A stretch of 64,000 nt of DNA from Emmonsiellopsis sp. PD_33 (lineage: Eukaryota; Ascomycota; Eurotiomycetes; Onygenales; Ajellomycetaceae). How positions within the stretch are numbered: position 1 is the first letter of the stretch; each line of letters opens with the position of its first letter. The position numbers and the translations under genes were made by a program. Shown piece by piece: positions 36,375 through 47,942 of this stretch. The notes under the pieces are model-generated. The model was not told where the DNA came from. It searched no databases and worked only from the letters and a program-made list of their open reading frames with translations. The stretch covers positions 1 through 64,000 of the forward strand of contig JANTQF010000140.1 in NCBI GenBank assembly GCA_032988165.1, read 5' to 3'.

Positions 36375-36834
36375 TGTCATGCTCTTACACTGATGATATG
36401 TTATTCTGCCAGCCAGATGTCCTGCAACCACCTCATTGAACTTTATCATATATATCATCATATATCTCATCATAGAGTTCTACCCAGGCCTAGCTGGAGC
36501 ACAGCATTATAGATAGATCCAGCAGCTCTGGGGAGCTCCATATAGATAATTACTGACCTCCCAGACTTGCTGGAGGTCAGTGATTTGTTTACCAATCTAC
36601 CTAATGTTTGGAAATCCTCTCACCTATTTGCCTACATATTCCCCCCTTCATGATATCAAGATATCTACCTCCTCTAGTCTAGCAAAGCTCTCATTGACAA
36701 ACTCTACCTCTCTAAGCTCTGAATAGTCTAACCTACTCATCAGCTCCCCATCCCTTCTGAGCATCAACTGATATGGTGCTATCTCTATTCCTATTACAGT
36801 AGTATCATCACTTAGATATTGAAGTGTGCTTACA
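36375..36834 (+). repeat. 5' LTR of element B
   Basis: 460 bp, no length difference from the 3' LTR, so positions correspond with an offset of 7,265. Differences are transitions, many of them CA in one copy and TG in the other. Confidence 0.95.
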
Positions 36835-36879
36835 ATTTGAATCACTCTTCAGTCTACCTCAGATCAGCATTTATCAATA

Positions 36880-37870
36880 TGTTGAACTCTTTGAACCAAC
36901 AGGCCATGAATACCCATGCTGGATCTGATGTCCCTCCTGATAATATGTCTACCTCATCAGGGGATCATCAAACTCCTCCAGCTGACATGCCACTGAGTCA
37001 GAACCAAGGAGGTCTATTCTTAACTAGACCTTGTGGAATCAAGACTGGAGATCCTAAGCCTTATTATGGAAACAATATTGTGGAATATTGAACCTTTACC
37101 TGTTTCCTTGAATGAAAATATGAACTTGCTCCTGATCATTTTGAACAAGATAGGCCTTGTGTCCTATATGCTGCTACTCACCTATGTGGCACTGTTGAGA
37201 CTACTTGGAGCATCAAGGAAAATAAACTCTGCAATGCAGGTACTATGTTTACTTGGAAACAGTTCAAAGAATTCCTCATGGATTAAATTGAAGATCACTG
37301 AAACTAAGGCTATATGGCTGCTACTTGGTTCCATAGCCTTACTCAATAAGAGAGTCAAACTGTTCATGCTTTTGAAGCTACCTTCAATGAATACTGGAAT
37401 GAGCTTGAACTTGACCTCAAGACCCTATGAACACAGCTTTTCTATGCTAAGCTGCACCCTTCTATTCAGGATACAATCAACAACTACCAAGAGATTCCTA
37501 CAGATTGGACTCAACTAGTTAACCTCACTTCTTATCTTCAAACTCAACTTAAGAAGACTAGAACCCCTAAACAACCTTCTAGTGAGCAGCCTGATCTTAA
37601 TAAGAATCAGAATACCAATCCCTGACAAGGAGGCTGCAAATGTCAATGAAGCAGCCCTGAGAAGCAGAATCAATCTGCTCCAAAGAATCCCCTTTCTCAA
37701 TAAGAATGGGATAAATGCAAGGACAAAAACCTTTACTATAATTATGGCAAGCCAGGCCACTATGCTTCTGATTGTTGATCTAAGAAAAAGGATCCTAAGG
37801 ATGTTGTCAAGGTCTCAGCCATTGATACTCTGAATGACCTCTAGGAATAACTACACTCAGGCCCCTCACT
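36880..37870 (+). pseudogene. Element B gag
   Basis: The frame reads FLTRPCGIKTGDPKPYYGNN, later LCGTVETTWSIKENKLCNAG and VHAFEATFNEYWNELELDLK, typical of chromovirus gag. The zinc knuckle near 37,730-37,780 reads LYYNYGKPGHYASDC: the first two Cys of CX2CX4HX4C are Tyr, which fits TGC/TGT to TAC/TAT changes at TpG. Several TGA/TAG stops interrupt the frame. Confidence 0.75.
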
Positions 37871-37874
37871 CAGA

Positions 37875-40800
37875 ATGGAAATCATAGACCCTCTTGATCA
37901 ATCTGACCCCTTGGAACTATTAAGAAAGTCAAAAGATTGTTGGTTACATATAACCATCCAACTTGATACTTCTACTGGGACACTTCCAATTAGGTGCCTA
38001 TTCAATCCTGGTTTGGAAGTAGACTGTATTTCAGTCAATTTTGCAGAGTTATGTGGTTGGAATGTGTCAAAATCTACTACTCATAGTATAGCACAGTTTG
38101 CCAATGGAACTTATTCTTATTGCTATGGCCTTATTGATACAACCTACTAAATAACTGACTCAGAGGACTTTTCACAAGGAGGAAACCTGTCTTTTGAAGT
38201 TATTAATATGGCACATAAGGACATCATCTTGGGCATGCCTTGGACACTTGCTAATAACCCATTAGTTGACTGGGTTGCTCAAACATGGCATTTCCAACTC
38301 ACTGATACATAGGTTTCTATTGAGAATCCCTCTGAGTTTATAGCATCAGTTAAAGATGAACCATGCATCTATTGCATATTCAGCAATGTTTTAGTAGATG
38401 TGAATAATCCCAAAGATGGTTGGGCATGATCAATTCCTAACATCAATTCCCTGGATATGGCAGACCCTTGAATCACCAAGATTTTCCAAGATTTTCAAGA
38501 TGTTTTCTCTGAAGAAGGAGCTTCAAAACTAGCTGATATTGGATAGGTTACACACAAAATTAACCTACATGATGGCAAGTCACCACTGTATGGTCCACTT
38601 TATAACCTATCAGTAATTGAGCTAGAAACACTCTGGAAATATCTTGAAGACATGCAATCACAGAATTGGATTTGACCCTCTCAAAGCCCTGCAGGGGCTT
38701 CCATCCTATTTGTGCCTAAGAAGGATGGTGGACTTCATCTATGTGTAGACTATAAAGGTCTAAACAAGGTAACAATCAAAGATTGTACCCCTTTACCTTT
38801 GATTGATGAGATGATGGATCAGTTATCTGGGAAAAAGCATTTTTCAAAGCTTGATTTGCAAGATGCCTATTATCAAATTTGGATAAAGGAGGGTGATGAA
38901 TGGAAGACTACTTTTTGGACAAAGTATGGCAATTTTGAATATCTAGTTCTCCCCTTAGGTCTCTGCAACACTCCAGCTATGTTTCAAACTTATATCAATC
39001 AGGTGCTTTGGGGCCTACTCAACATCTCATGCATCATCTACCTTGATGATATCCTTGTCTTTTCAGATACTGAAGAAGAGCATGAGGAGCACATTCAACA
39101 GGTCTTAGAACATCTCCAGTAATATGGTCTTTTTACTAAGGAATCAAAGTGTATGTTCTTCACCCAGGAAGTGGAATTTCTTGGGTTTATAGTGGGTGTC
39201 AATGGAGTCTGTATGGATCAAGCTCACATGGCTACCATTTTGGAGTGGCCTGAACCACATATGTTTTGAGAAGTGCAAGTTTTCCTAGGTTTTATGAATT
39301 TTTACCAGAAATTTATATACACTTATTCTCAAATAATGGCTCCTATAACTGAGTTACTTAAGGGTAGTGTTAAAGGCAAGAAACCTGGGCCATTTCATTT
39401 CACTAAAGATGCCAGGGCAGCACTGGCTGCAATCAAGAAAGCCTTTACAGAAGCAACACTCCTTAACCATTTTGACCTCAATTGACCTGTTCAACTGGAG
39501 ATAGATGCCTCTGGATTTGGCATTTATGGAATATTATCCCAGTTGATGAAAAACCCAAATCAAAATGGGTTTAGTAGGTGGAAAGGCTCCTATCCACTTA
39601 CAACTTGTAGGTGAGACTGGGCTCCAGTAGCCTTCTTTTCAAGGAAATTGAATCCAATGCAATGACAGTACAATATGCACAATCAAGAACTACTTGTAAT
39701 TGTTGAATCATTCAAAACTTGGTGATACTACCTGCAGGGTAGCAATTTTCCTATTCAAGTTCTTTTGGATCATGTGAATTTGCATTATTTCTTTACCACC
39801 AAGAAGCTGTCTGCAAGACAGGCTAGATGGGCTGAGTTATTATCTGAATATGATTTCTATATTCATTATTGCCCTGACTGGCTTAACCCAGTCAATGCAC
39901 CTTTATGGTGACTGGACTATGAAATAGTCCTGCAGGAGGAAGATGTCAATGGAGCACTTCCTACATTGCAGAAAAAACTGGCTGCATGGGGTTCAGTTAT
40001 GCCTAGTTGCAGATTCTAATTTGGAGCTGCAGAGGCTACTTCAGACAACTGAATTGATAATGTTGAACTGGCTGGGATAATAATACTTGATAAAGCTGGT
40101 ACTGATGGTCTAGAACATCTCATACCATGTCTGGCTGCAATAGACACTGCTTCAGATGAAATGGGCTATGAACTTCCCTCCAAGATGCTTCAGAAATTCA
40201 TTAAGGAGGTACAAGATAGGGACATCTTTTGTGTATCTCAGATTTAAGAGCTGAAAGATTGTGAAGAACCCAGGTTGAATTCAAATGGCAGGCTTGAGGA
40301 TTCAAAGTCAGCAGCTAAGTTGAAAGGATGGTCAATAGGAGATCATAGCCTCCTAACATTCAATGGATCTATTTTTGTTCCTGCTAGTAGGGCTCTAAGA
40401 CAAGAGTTACTATAAATCCATCACAATGATCCACATGCAGGTCACTTTGGTATAGCAAAGACCAAAGAACTACTTCAAAGAAAGTATTATTAGAAAGAAA
40501 TTCATCAGGATGTTTCAGAGTTTGTCAATATGTGTAATATCTGCAAAAGAGTGAAGTCACTGAAACACCACCCATATGGTGCCTTGTCAGCTCTGCCTAT
40601 TCCTGATTGTCCCTGGAAATCAATATCAATGGATTTCATCATTGACCTGCCTAAGTCTCAATTCAAAGGTTGAAAATATGATAGTATCTTGGTCATTGTG
40701 GACCATTTTACTAAGATGGCTAAATATATCCCTTGTTTGAAGACTATTAAAGCACCAGAGCTTGCTGAACTTTTCATAGATTCTATTATCCATAAATATG

Positions 40801-41775
40801 ATCCTTCATTATCACTAATAACAGACTACAGGTCCTTATTTACCAGTCATTTTTGGTCAGCTTTCTGCTACCATCTTTATATACACTGAAATTTAAGCAC
40901 AGCTTTTCATCCTCAAACTGACAGTCAAATGGAACATCAAAATCAAACCCTTGAGCACTATCTCCAAACTTATTGTACCTATTATCAAGACAATTAGACA
41001 CAGCACCTTTCAACAGCACAATTTGCATATAATAATGCTAAACAAGCTTCAATAGAAGTATCTCCCTTCTTCACATTTATGGGATTTAATCTGGATTTGC
41101 CCTGGGATGTTGAGGATGACACCCCTAAGGGGGAGGCAAGCTCTGCTGTCAATCAAAAACCTTGAGAAGTTCCAGATGTTACAAAGAGACTTAATATATT
41201 GACAGAAATATGTGAGAGGTTGATGACCAGCCTATGACATGCTGCTGATAAGCAAGCAATGTATTATAATTAAAAGTATAAGTCAATGTCATTCAATATT
41301 GGAGATGAAGTCCTTTTATCAGCAAAGAACATTAAAATGACTAGACCTTGCAAAAAGCTAGACAATTGTTGGCTTGGTCCATTTCCAATTATTGAAATTG
41401 TTGGCAGACAGGCTTATTGAGTTCAATTACCTCATTCTTTTGGTTGAATACACCCTGTTTTTCATGTGTCTCTTTTGGAACCTTACTGACAATAAGCAGG
41501 ATCAGAACCACCTCATCCTGATGGCATTGAAATTGAAGGAGATTTGAAATATATAGTGGAGGATATTTTGGATAAATGACTGGGACAAAATGATAAACCA
41601 AAGTACTTGGTTAAATGGGAAGGTTATCCCACTTCAGAAAATACATGGGAACCATTGGATAATTTGGAAAATTCAAAGGACCTTGTTGCAGCCTGGGAGG
41701 CTGCTAATCAGAATCAAGACATGGGAGTTCCTTATGGTTGAAAGTCAAATAGAAAGAGGAAGTGCTAGCCCCCTA
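37875..41775 (+). pseudogene. Element B pol with C-terminal chromodomain
   Basis: Protease region: IRCLFNPGLEVDCISVNFAE and DIILGMPWTLANNPLVDW. RT: ILFVPKKDGGLHLCVDYKGL, HFSKLDLQDAYYQIWIKEGD and IIYLDDILVFSDTEEE (active site about 39,039-39,050 intact). Tether/RNase H: FLGFMNFYQKFI, LEIDASGFGIYGILSQL. Integrase: a zinc-binding H-H-C-C module (HAGHFGIAKTKELLQRKYY, CNICKRVK), DFIIDLPKSQ, HFTKMAKYIPCLKTIKAPEL and FHPQTDSQMEHQNQTLEHYL. Chromodomain at about 41,540-41,700: YIVEDILDK, KPKYLVKWEGYPTSENTWEP. Stops are mainly TGA, with some TAA/TAG. Otherwise the domain set is complete. Confidence 0.9.
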
Positions 41776-42093
41776 CTCTTTTCTCCCATTGGGTTTTTGA
41801 GTAGGTAGGTAGGTTTCCATGGTCTAAGGATAGACAATACTCTTCTTCTAGTTTTCCCAAAGGGTTTAGGAGTTTAATGAGGTTATCAACTCACATCAGG
41901 AAAGGAATTGGAAAGAGTATTATGCCCAAAAGGGCCAGACAAACAATTTAATATTCTTTAGCCTGAAGGCACCAGCCTGAAGGCTCCACAGGAGAAAAAA
42001 GGAAAAGCAAAAGAAAAAGGCAAATACTTCTTCCACACAGATGCCACAAACACCCCCTAGGACACCTTACTTCTGGCCACAACCTCATATCTT

Positions 42094-43183
42094 TCAACTG
42101 ACAGGGCATGCCTCTTCCTCCTCCACCCCCATCTGTCCTACTATTAGCCTATATGTTAGTGCTGTCTGATAGGATTTTGCACTTACTGACTGCTTCAGCA
42201 GCTCCTTTATCTCCTGAAGCTCCTCCTTCTGCTCCTCCAACTCCTTTGCAATCTGGCACAGCAGGGCAGCACACTCTGAACCTGCCAAGGCAGGTGTGGA
42301 GGCAGCCTGCTCTTCAGCAGGTACCCCCTTTCTGATGTAGATTTCTACATTGGAGGTGAACTGATAATAGAAGGCCTTGAGATGCTCCTGAATATCATGC
42401 CCTGCACAGCTGAGATCTGCCAGCTCCTACATCTTTTGCAGCTTCCAAAGGAACTTTGTCAGCACCTATAGTTTTTGTTAGGAACTGTGTTGCAACTGAA
42501 TAGGCAGAGAAATAGTACTTACAGGGTGATAGTGTGTGTTATTTTTGTAGCAGTACTCACAGTTATTATACTGTGACCACTTCACACACACTACCCCCTG
42601 GCTATTGCAGAAAAGCTTAGCACAGCGCAGGCAGGAGGCTCAACCTGTGTAGTACTCCTCCACAGAGGCCTCAGCTTCAGGCTCTTTAGAGGGGTCAGCT
42701 TCAGATTCAGAGGACTCAGAAGACTCTAAAGAGGGATTCAGCTCTTGCTGATCAACCTCTCCATTCTCATCTTTATCCTCATCCTCCTCCTCTACTTCCC
42801 CTAACTCCATGGAACCTTCCATCTCCACTTTGGATTGCTTGAGAAGACTATCCACCCAGAAAGCTCTGTCCTTGCAATCCTGTGTCAGAGAAGAACATAA
42901 GGAGCCACTGACAACTCTATCAGTGCTGGCTGCTGGCAACAGATTGTCACCAGGCTATACAATAATTAGCCACTTGTTGCTACCAATTCAGAATCATAGC
43001 ACTTATATTGTATGTGTTGGAGTTGGGAACCTCCCAGATAACTTCCTCCTCCCCCTCTTTCTTCTTCTTCTCAACACCCCCTCCCTGGTGGTGCTGGGGC
43101 TGTTTCAGTGACCCTGCAGCATGTATAGGCTCTGAATTGGAATTGGAGGCCCCATTTATGGAAATGGTGACAAATAGAGGCAC
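42094..43183 (-). pseudogene. Antisense spliced frame in element B (acidic, Cys-rich, coiled-coil)
   Basis: On the strand opposite to pol, between pol and the 3' LTR. Upstream piece from ATG 43,183: MPLFVTISINGASNSNSEPI, then VEKKKKEGEEEVIWEV. A probable intron precedes the main part (about 42,960-42,640) with a very acidic run (GEVEEEDEDKDENGEVDQQE). One TGA interrupts it at ...YYTG*, followed by the Cys-rich module SCLRCAKLFC, VVCVKW, NNCEYCYK. A 57-nt GT-AG intron (42,466-42,522) joins HP to VLTKFLWKLQKM; one TAG follows and the frame ends in a coiled coil (AKELEEQKEELQEIKELLKQ). Function unknown; the layout suggests an accessory gene carried by the retroelement and read from its own or an LTR promoter. 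Confidence 0.55.
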
Positions 43184-43220
43184 TATTTTGTATTAGATTC
43201 TGTCTCTCTCTCCTGGTATC

Positions 43221-43640
43221 ATGTCAGACTTACTGGTGGTAATGGGTGAGGGGGGCCAGCAGAGTCTCTTAAACTTGTATTTGATATTGGAGGTGTGTAA
43301 CAAATGTGGTATAGCTATTTTTGATCTATTTCCTCTGTTAGCCTCTGCTCTGTCAACTCCCTATCTTTACAGTGTGTTTTTCTCTTGTTTTCACACTCAT
43401 TCTGGCAGTTTTGAGATGGATTTTGGACTTACCAAAGCATATTGTGGGATGGTTGCTGAGAGGAAGTTTTTTCTGTGTGAAGAACACTCACCTATATTCC
43501 TCTGACTTGCTTACCCCTCATTGCTGTGATGACCCCATGTGAATTTGATATTCACCTTGTAACACTTCAACCCCCTGTTGCCCCCCTATTTCTCATGTGA
43601 CCAGGATTTAGGGATTAAACCCTTTTAGGAGGAGGCAATT
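43221..43640 (+). other. 3' non-coding part of element B
   Basis: Contains one plus-strand open stretch (43,221-43,505, 94 codons, MSDLLVVMGEGGQQSLLNLY) without recognisable motif, then the purine-rich tract TTTTAGGAGGAGGCAATT immediately before the 3' LTR. The tract is the expected plus-strand primer. Confidence 0.45.
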
Positions 43641-44099
43641 ATCATGCTCTCACACCAGTGATATGTTATTCTGCTGGCTAGACATCCTGCAACTGCCTCA
43701 TTGAACTTCATCATATATATTGTCATATATCTCATCATAGAGTTCTGCCTGGGCCTAGCTGGAGCACAGCATCATAGATAGATTCAGCAGCTCCAGGGAG
43801 CTCCATATAGATAATCACTGACCTCCCAGACTTGCTGGAGGTCAGTGATTTGTTTACCAATCTATCTAATATTTGGAAATCCTCTCACCTATTTACCTAC
43901 ATATTCCCCCCTTTGTGATATCAAGATATCTACCTCCTCTAGTCTAGCAAAGCTCTCATTGATGAACTCTACCTCTCTGAGCTCTGGATAGCCTAACCTA
44001 CTCATTGGCTCCCCATCCCTTCCAAGCATCAACTGATACAGTGCTGTCTCTATTCCTATTACAGTAGTGCCATTGCTTAGATATCAGAGTGTGCTTACA
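43640..44099 (+). repeat. 3' LTR of element B
   Basis: 460 bp, followed by the GTTTA target-site duplication. Its second base has changed (TA instead of TG at the start). Confidence 0.95.
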
Positions 44100-44104
44100 G
44101 TTTA

Positions 44105-44250
44105 TCCACTTCAACCTTGCATAATTCCCTTCTATTTATATCACACAATCTCACAATTTCTTTCCCTTTTTCCTTTCTTTCTCTAGTGATTACAATCTTG
44201 ATTCTAATGTATAGCTCACACAATTCATTTATCAGAGTGTGCCTGTTACA
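44105..44250 (+). repeat. 3' LTR of element A, right fragment
   Basis: 146 bp completing the LTR begun at 36,267; ends CCTGTTACA and is followed by CTCTG, the target-site copy of element A. Confidence 0.92.
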
Positions 44251-44255
44251 CTCTG

Positions 44256-47200
44256 ATTGACCATCTACTTGGAAGTGATAAGCTATAGTGTAAAGAAGAT
44301 CTACCCCTAGGGACTTGAAGATTATTGCCCAGAAATCACTAAGAAACTTCTTGTCTCTATCTGAGATAATACAAGATGGTGTGCCCTAGTCACCCATCAC
44401 TAATTACTTGATAAATAGCTTGGCTCAGGATTCTGCATCCCAATTCTGATGTTCTGAGATGAAGGCTGTTCTCTTACTTGCCTTGCAAGTAATAATTATA
44501 CTGATGTTAAATTGTCCCTTAAGAAGATTAAGGATAATATTAATTGTAATTATATGGAATAGGGATAGTTCCATGATGATTAGCTGTAGTGTGCTGTATA
44601 GCTTATGATATTAAGTAGCATTCTATAGGCAGCTGAGGCAGTGATAGATATATTCCTTAATGAGATGAGTTTTCTTGTAGATTGATAGGCTATTCAGCTT
44701 CTCTATAGTTTGTTGTAGTTTAAGGTGTGCATCTGAGTGTGTAATTTTAATAATATTACTAATAAGAGGCTGGGGAATGCAGAGCTGTGTGATATCCCCA
44801 TGATTATAATATAGTAGGTTGTCATTGGGATTGATATGATATAGTAACTTGGTCTGATTCTCCACTGGCAGTACATTATTTACCTTTATGATGTCTAAGA
44901 TTGTGGCCAGCCTTGAGTCTTGCTGGTAGGCATCCAGAAGTCTTTATTAGAACTATAGGGATATTATAACTACTATAGTTATGTAATCCACCAGTAATGC
45001 ATCTGTAGCCTTAGTGGCTAGATCTTTTAGAGGCTTATTCTGATCTGTAGGTGTGTCTGACTGTAATCAAGACAGAGCATCTGAGACAATATATGTGTAG
45101 CTAGGTTTATAAAATATCTATAGGTTGAATCACTATATGTATTGAGCAGCTTGAATGAGCCTTAAGTTGAGCTTATCTATAAAAGAGGTGATCAGTAATG
45201 TCTGTCTGATGATTTGTAGTGTAGCTAAATAGTTAGTATATATAACCACTAGAAGTTCTGTGACTTCAACTATATGTTATACTTTCTTGAGTGCCTAGAT
45301 CAGACACATAACCTCCAGTTCAGTTAGCTAGTATCTAGTTTTTACTGATATGAGAATCTTAGAGAGGAACATAATAGGCTCTATTATAATTAATGAAGAT
45401 AAGATCTCAAAGTCTGGGATTTTTTCATACTATATCTTTTTAAGTGATATTCATTCTGATTTTACATGGAATATCATCATCTCAAAGCCTCTCTATTTAG
45501 AAGCATTGACATCAAAGAAGAGGTATCATATACTATCATAATATATTAGAAATAGATCCTTAGCAAATACTACTTATATATCATTAAATGCCTTCTCTTC
45601 TTTTTCTGTAGGCTTTCCAAGGGGTATTCAGGTAGAGAATTAAGTTTACAGTCTCTCTTTTACTGGCACATCCTTGAGGAGTATCATCTTACATACCTGT
45701 AGAGGCTCTGCATGATAGGCATAAAAAGGCACATAGTTTTGCAGCCATTCTATTATACTAAAGTAAGTCTTTAGGTTCTTTAGGTTCCTTGGAAATATAA
45801 TTCTTATCAGTGCAGTGATCTGATCCTCTATTAGTATGAGGCTTAGGAATGAAACCTTATGTCCTAGCAATCTGACTGAAGGAAAACTGATAAATACCTT
45901 CTTTAGGTTAATAACTATATTCTTATTATAAAATAGAGTAAAGATCTTTCTCAGATGTTTGCCATATTTTTCTATGATGACACTTGCAGTAACTAGATCA
46001 TCAATGTAACAGTAAATGAACTTCTTGAACTTCTTTAGGAAGAGGTCAATTTTATGCTATATATACACTGGAGAGTTTATATATCTCATTATTACTACTA
46101 AAGAGATCTCTTATCTGTAGTGCAATATAACTAATAAGTGTCATTGGTGGTCATGATGGACTCTCCATTGATAGAAGAAGCTCATACAGTTAAGAATAGT
46201 AATATAGTGATATTCTTTCATGGAGTTAATGACCTCTATCTGCTGTGTCATTAAGTATATATTAGGCTCAACTATCTTATTCAGTTCTCTAACATTAATG
46301 ACAGGGTAGTCTTTCTATACACCATTTACTTTCTTCTAAACTATAAATACTGAGTATCTAGAAGGGGTGTGGTTTATTGCTCATTCCATGTGCTCTTAAG
46401 CATGTAATTTATTGAAGAGTTCATCTATAACCTTATAGTCTTTCTGGCCTAGAGAGTATACCTTTACTTGGATCTGGAGCTTGCAATCCTCCAGTAGTAA
46501 GAGGAGAATTTACATCTACTCATCCTCTAGTAGGTTCATGACATTACCATGATCTTCTCAGATTTCAGGGAATTCATTGTAAATCTGTGCAAAGTATTTT
46601 ATGATCTTCTCATCACTATAAATTGTTATACTGTTGGATAGTTTTACTTCTGCCCCAGTGGGATTGATGTTGATGGTGTGTGGAGATTCCTCCAGTAATC
46701 CTAATATATCCAGGTTGTCATCTAGCTTGTATTAGGGCTGTTTCTTAGGTAGACTAAAAGTCAATGATTCTGCTATGAAGTTAATTAAGTATGCACTAGT
46801 AGCATCATATTCTCTCAGAGTGCTAATGTAGGATCTCTGTGGGATTATAACCTATCTATTCATATTATTAATGATATGAGTAAATAAAAGATTATGATTT
46901 ATAATTTACACATATATCTGAAGCAGTAGCATGATAGGGTTGAAGATATAATTCCTATCTATAGGTAGATATTCCTCTTTGCCAAGGCAGCATCTAAGGG
47001 GAATTTTCATCTCTGATCTGAGTGAAATGATGACTTTAGCATCTGAATATACTGGTTTAATAATTTGATGATCTTTTCTTGATATCACTGAAATCTTAAC
47101 TTCTATATTCTCATATGACTTTATCCATAGCATCCTCTTATCTAGATCTATAGTGATGCTCTCTGGTACTATATTATCTATACTAAGTAATAGGTTGACA

Positions 47201-47760
47201 TGGAGGTTGTTGATGATATATGCCTCCACTGAGATTTAGATAAGTACTAGTATATGTTTCTTATCTAGCAGGACTACTGATAGTGTGAGTGGAAGTATAA
47301 TCATCTCTAAGAACTCTATGGAATCTCTAATACCTCTAACTGATATTTAGAAGTATGATAGGTGTGATATCTTATTGCACTGCTGTTCTAGGAATTTCTT
47401 ACTTATAAGAATCATTGTGCAGCCTGAGTCTACACATATTAGCAATGGCTTGAAGGTATCTTGATAGAATGTCATAGTAGTAGCATACTTTTAGTTGCAG
47501 AATGTATATCTATATAGTGTATTTAGATCAGCTGGTTACTAAAATACTATCATCTGTAATGCAAAGTCAGAGCTCATATGAAAGGCCTGTAGAATTATCA
47601 TGCAAATCTTTAGGTATTTATATAGGTTATTATGCAAATTAAATGTTTCATCACATCTATAATAAGTAGCTATTATAAGGTCTACATGAAATGTATCTAC
47701 CTCTAGATTATATATATCATCATTATATGGCTGCTCCTGTGGATCATCCATGGGCATTTC
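44256..47760 (-). pseudogene. Element C protease, reverse transcriptase, RNase H and N-terminal integrase
   Basis: Read right to left. Protease region about 47,760-46,900 (NLEVDTFHVDLIIATYYRCD; INNLHVNLLLSIDNIVPESI; KIPLRCCLGKEEYLPIDRNY). RT follows, with FIYCYIDDLVTASVIIEKYG at 46,020-45,960 (YIDD intact) and LGHKVSFLSLILIEDQITAL. Connection/RNase H: IEWLQNYVPFYAYHAEPLQV. The integrase zinc module at 44,865-44,623 shows HSDAHLKLQQTIEKL and YHCLSCL. The catalytic part has GTPSCIISDRDKKFLSDFWA and LLYTIAYHFQVDGQSE, where element A interrupts it. Stops are TAG, TAA and TGA, denser than in element B. Confidence 0.85.
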
Positions 47761-47942
47761 TATATTATTATAGTAAGGGTTGAACTCTACCTTCTGACCA
47801 TATGGATCTTCTGTGGACTCCTCTGATTCCTTAGGGTTAGTATGAAATGCTACTTATTTATGTGGCTGCTAGTTCTATGATTGCCTGCTGAGCAGGTTAG
47901 TGTTAGAGGTATCCTTAGATACTAGTAACTAAAGTTGTTGCT

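Larger units (their letters stand above)
36375..44099 (+). mobile_element. Element B: Ty3/Gypsy chromovirus inserted in the 3' LTR of element A
   Basis: 7,725 bp with LTRs of exactly 460 bp (36,375-36,834 and 43,640-44,099), termini TGTCATGCTCT...GTGCTTACA, and a perfect 5-bp target-site duplication GTTTA (36,370-36,374 and 44,100-44,104). It contains gag, pol with protease, RT (YLDD kept), RNase H, integrase and a well-preserved chromodomain, then 1.9 kb of extra DNA carrying an antisense frame, and a purine-rich tract (AGGAGGAGGCAA) before the 3' LTR. Youngest of the three by nesting order. Inactive through stops. Confidence 0.95.
30958..44250 (+). mobile_element. Element A: Ty3/Gypsy chromovirus inserted in the integrase of element C
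   Basis: LTRs of 254 bp: 30,958-31,211, and 36,267-36,374 plus 44,105-44,250 (split by element B, 108+146 = 254). Both begin TGTGAAGGGCTAT and end TTACA. Target-site duplication TTCTG (30,953-30,957) against CTCTG (44,251-44,255). Without element B and its duplicated target the element is about 5,563 bp. It encodes gag with a zinc knuckle and a pol with protease, RT, RNase H, integrase and a weak chromodomain. A purine-rich tract TAGGGAGGGATAA precedes the 3' LTR. Dead: many in-frame stops and an altered RT active site. Confidence 0.93.

Noticed and set aside
36375..44250. One single 13-kb retroelement instead of A plus B
   Set aside because: Two complete LTR sets, two target-site duplications and two full pol genes require two elements.
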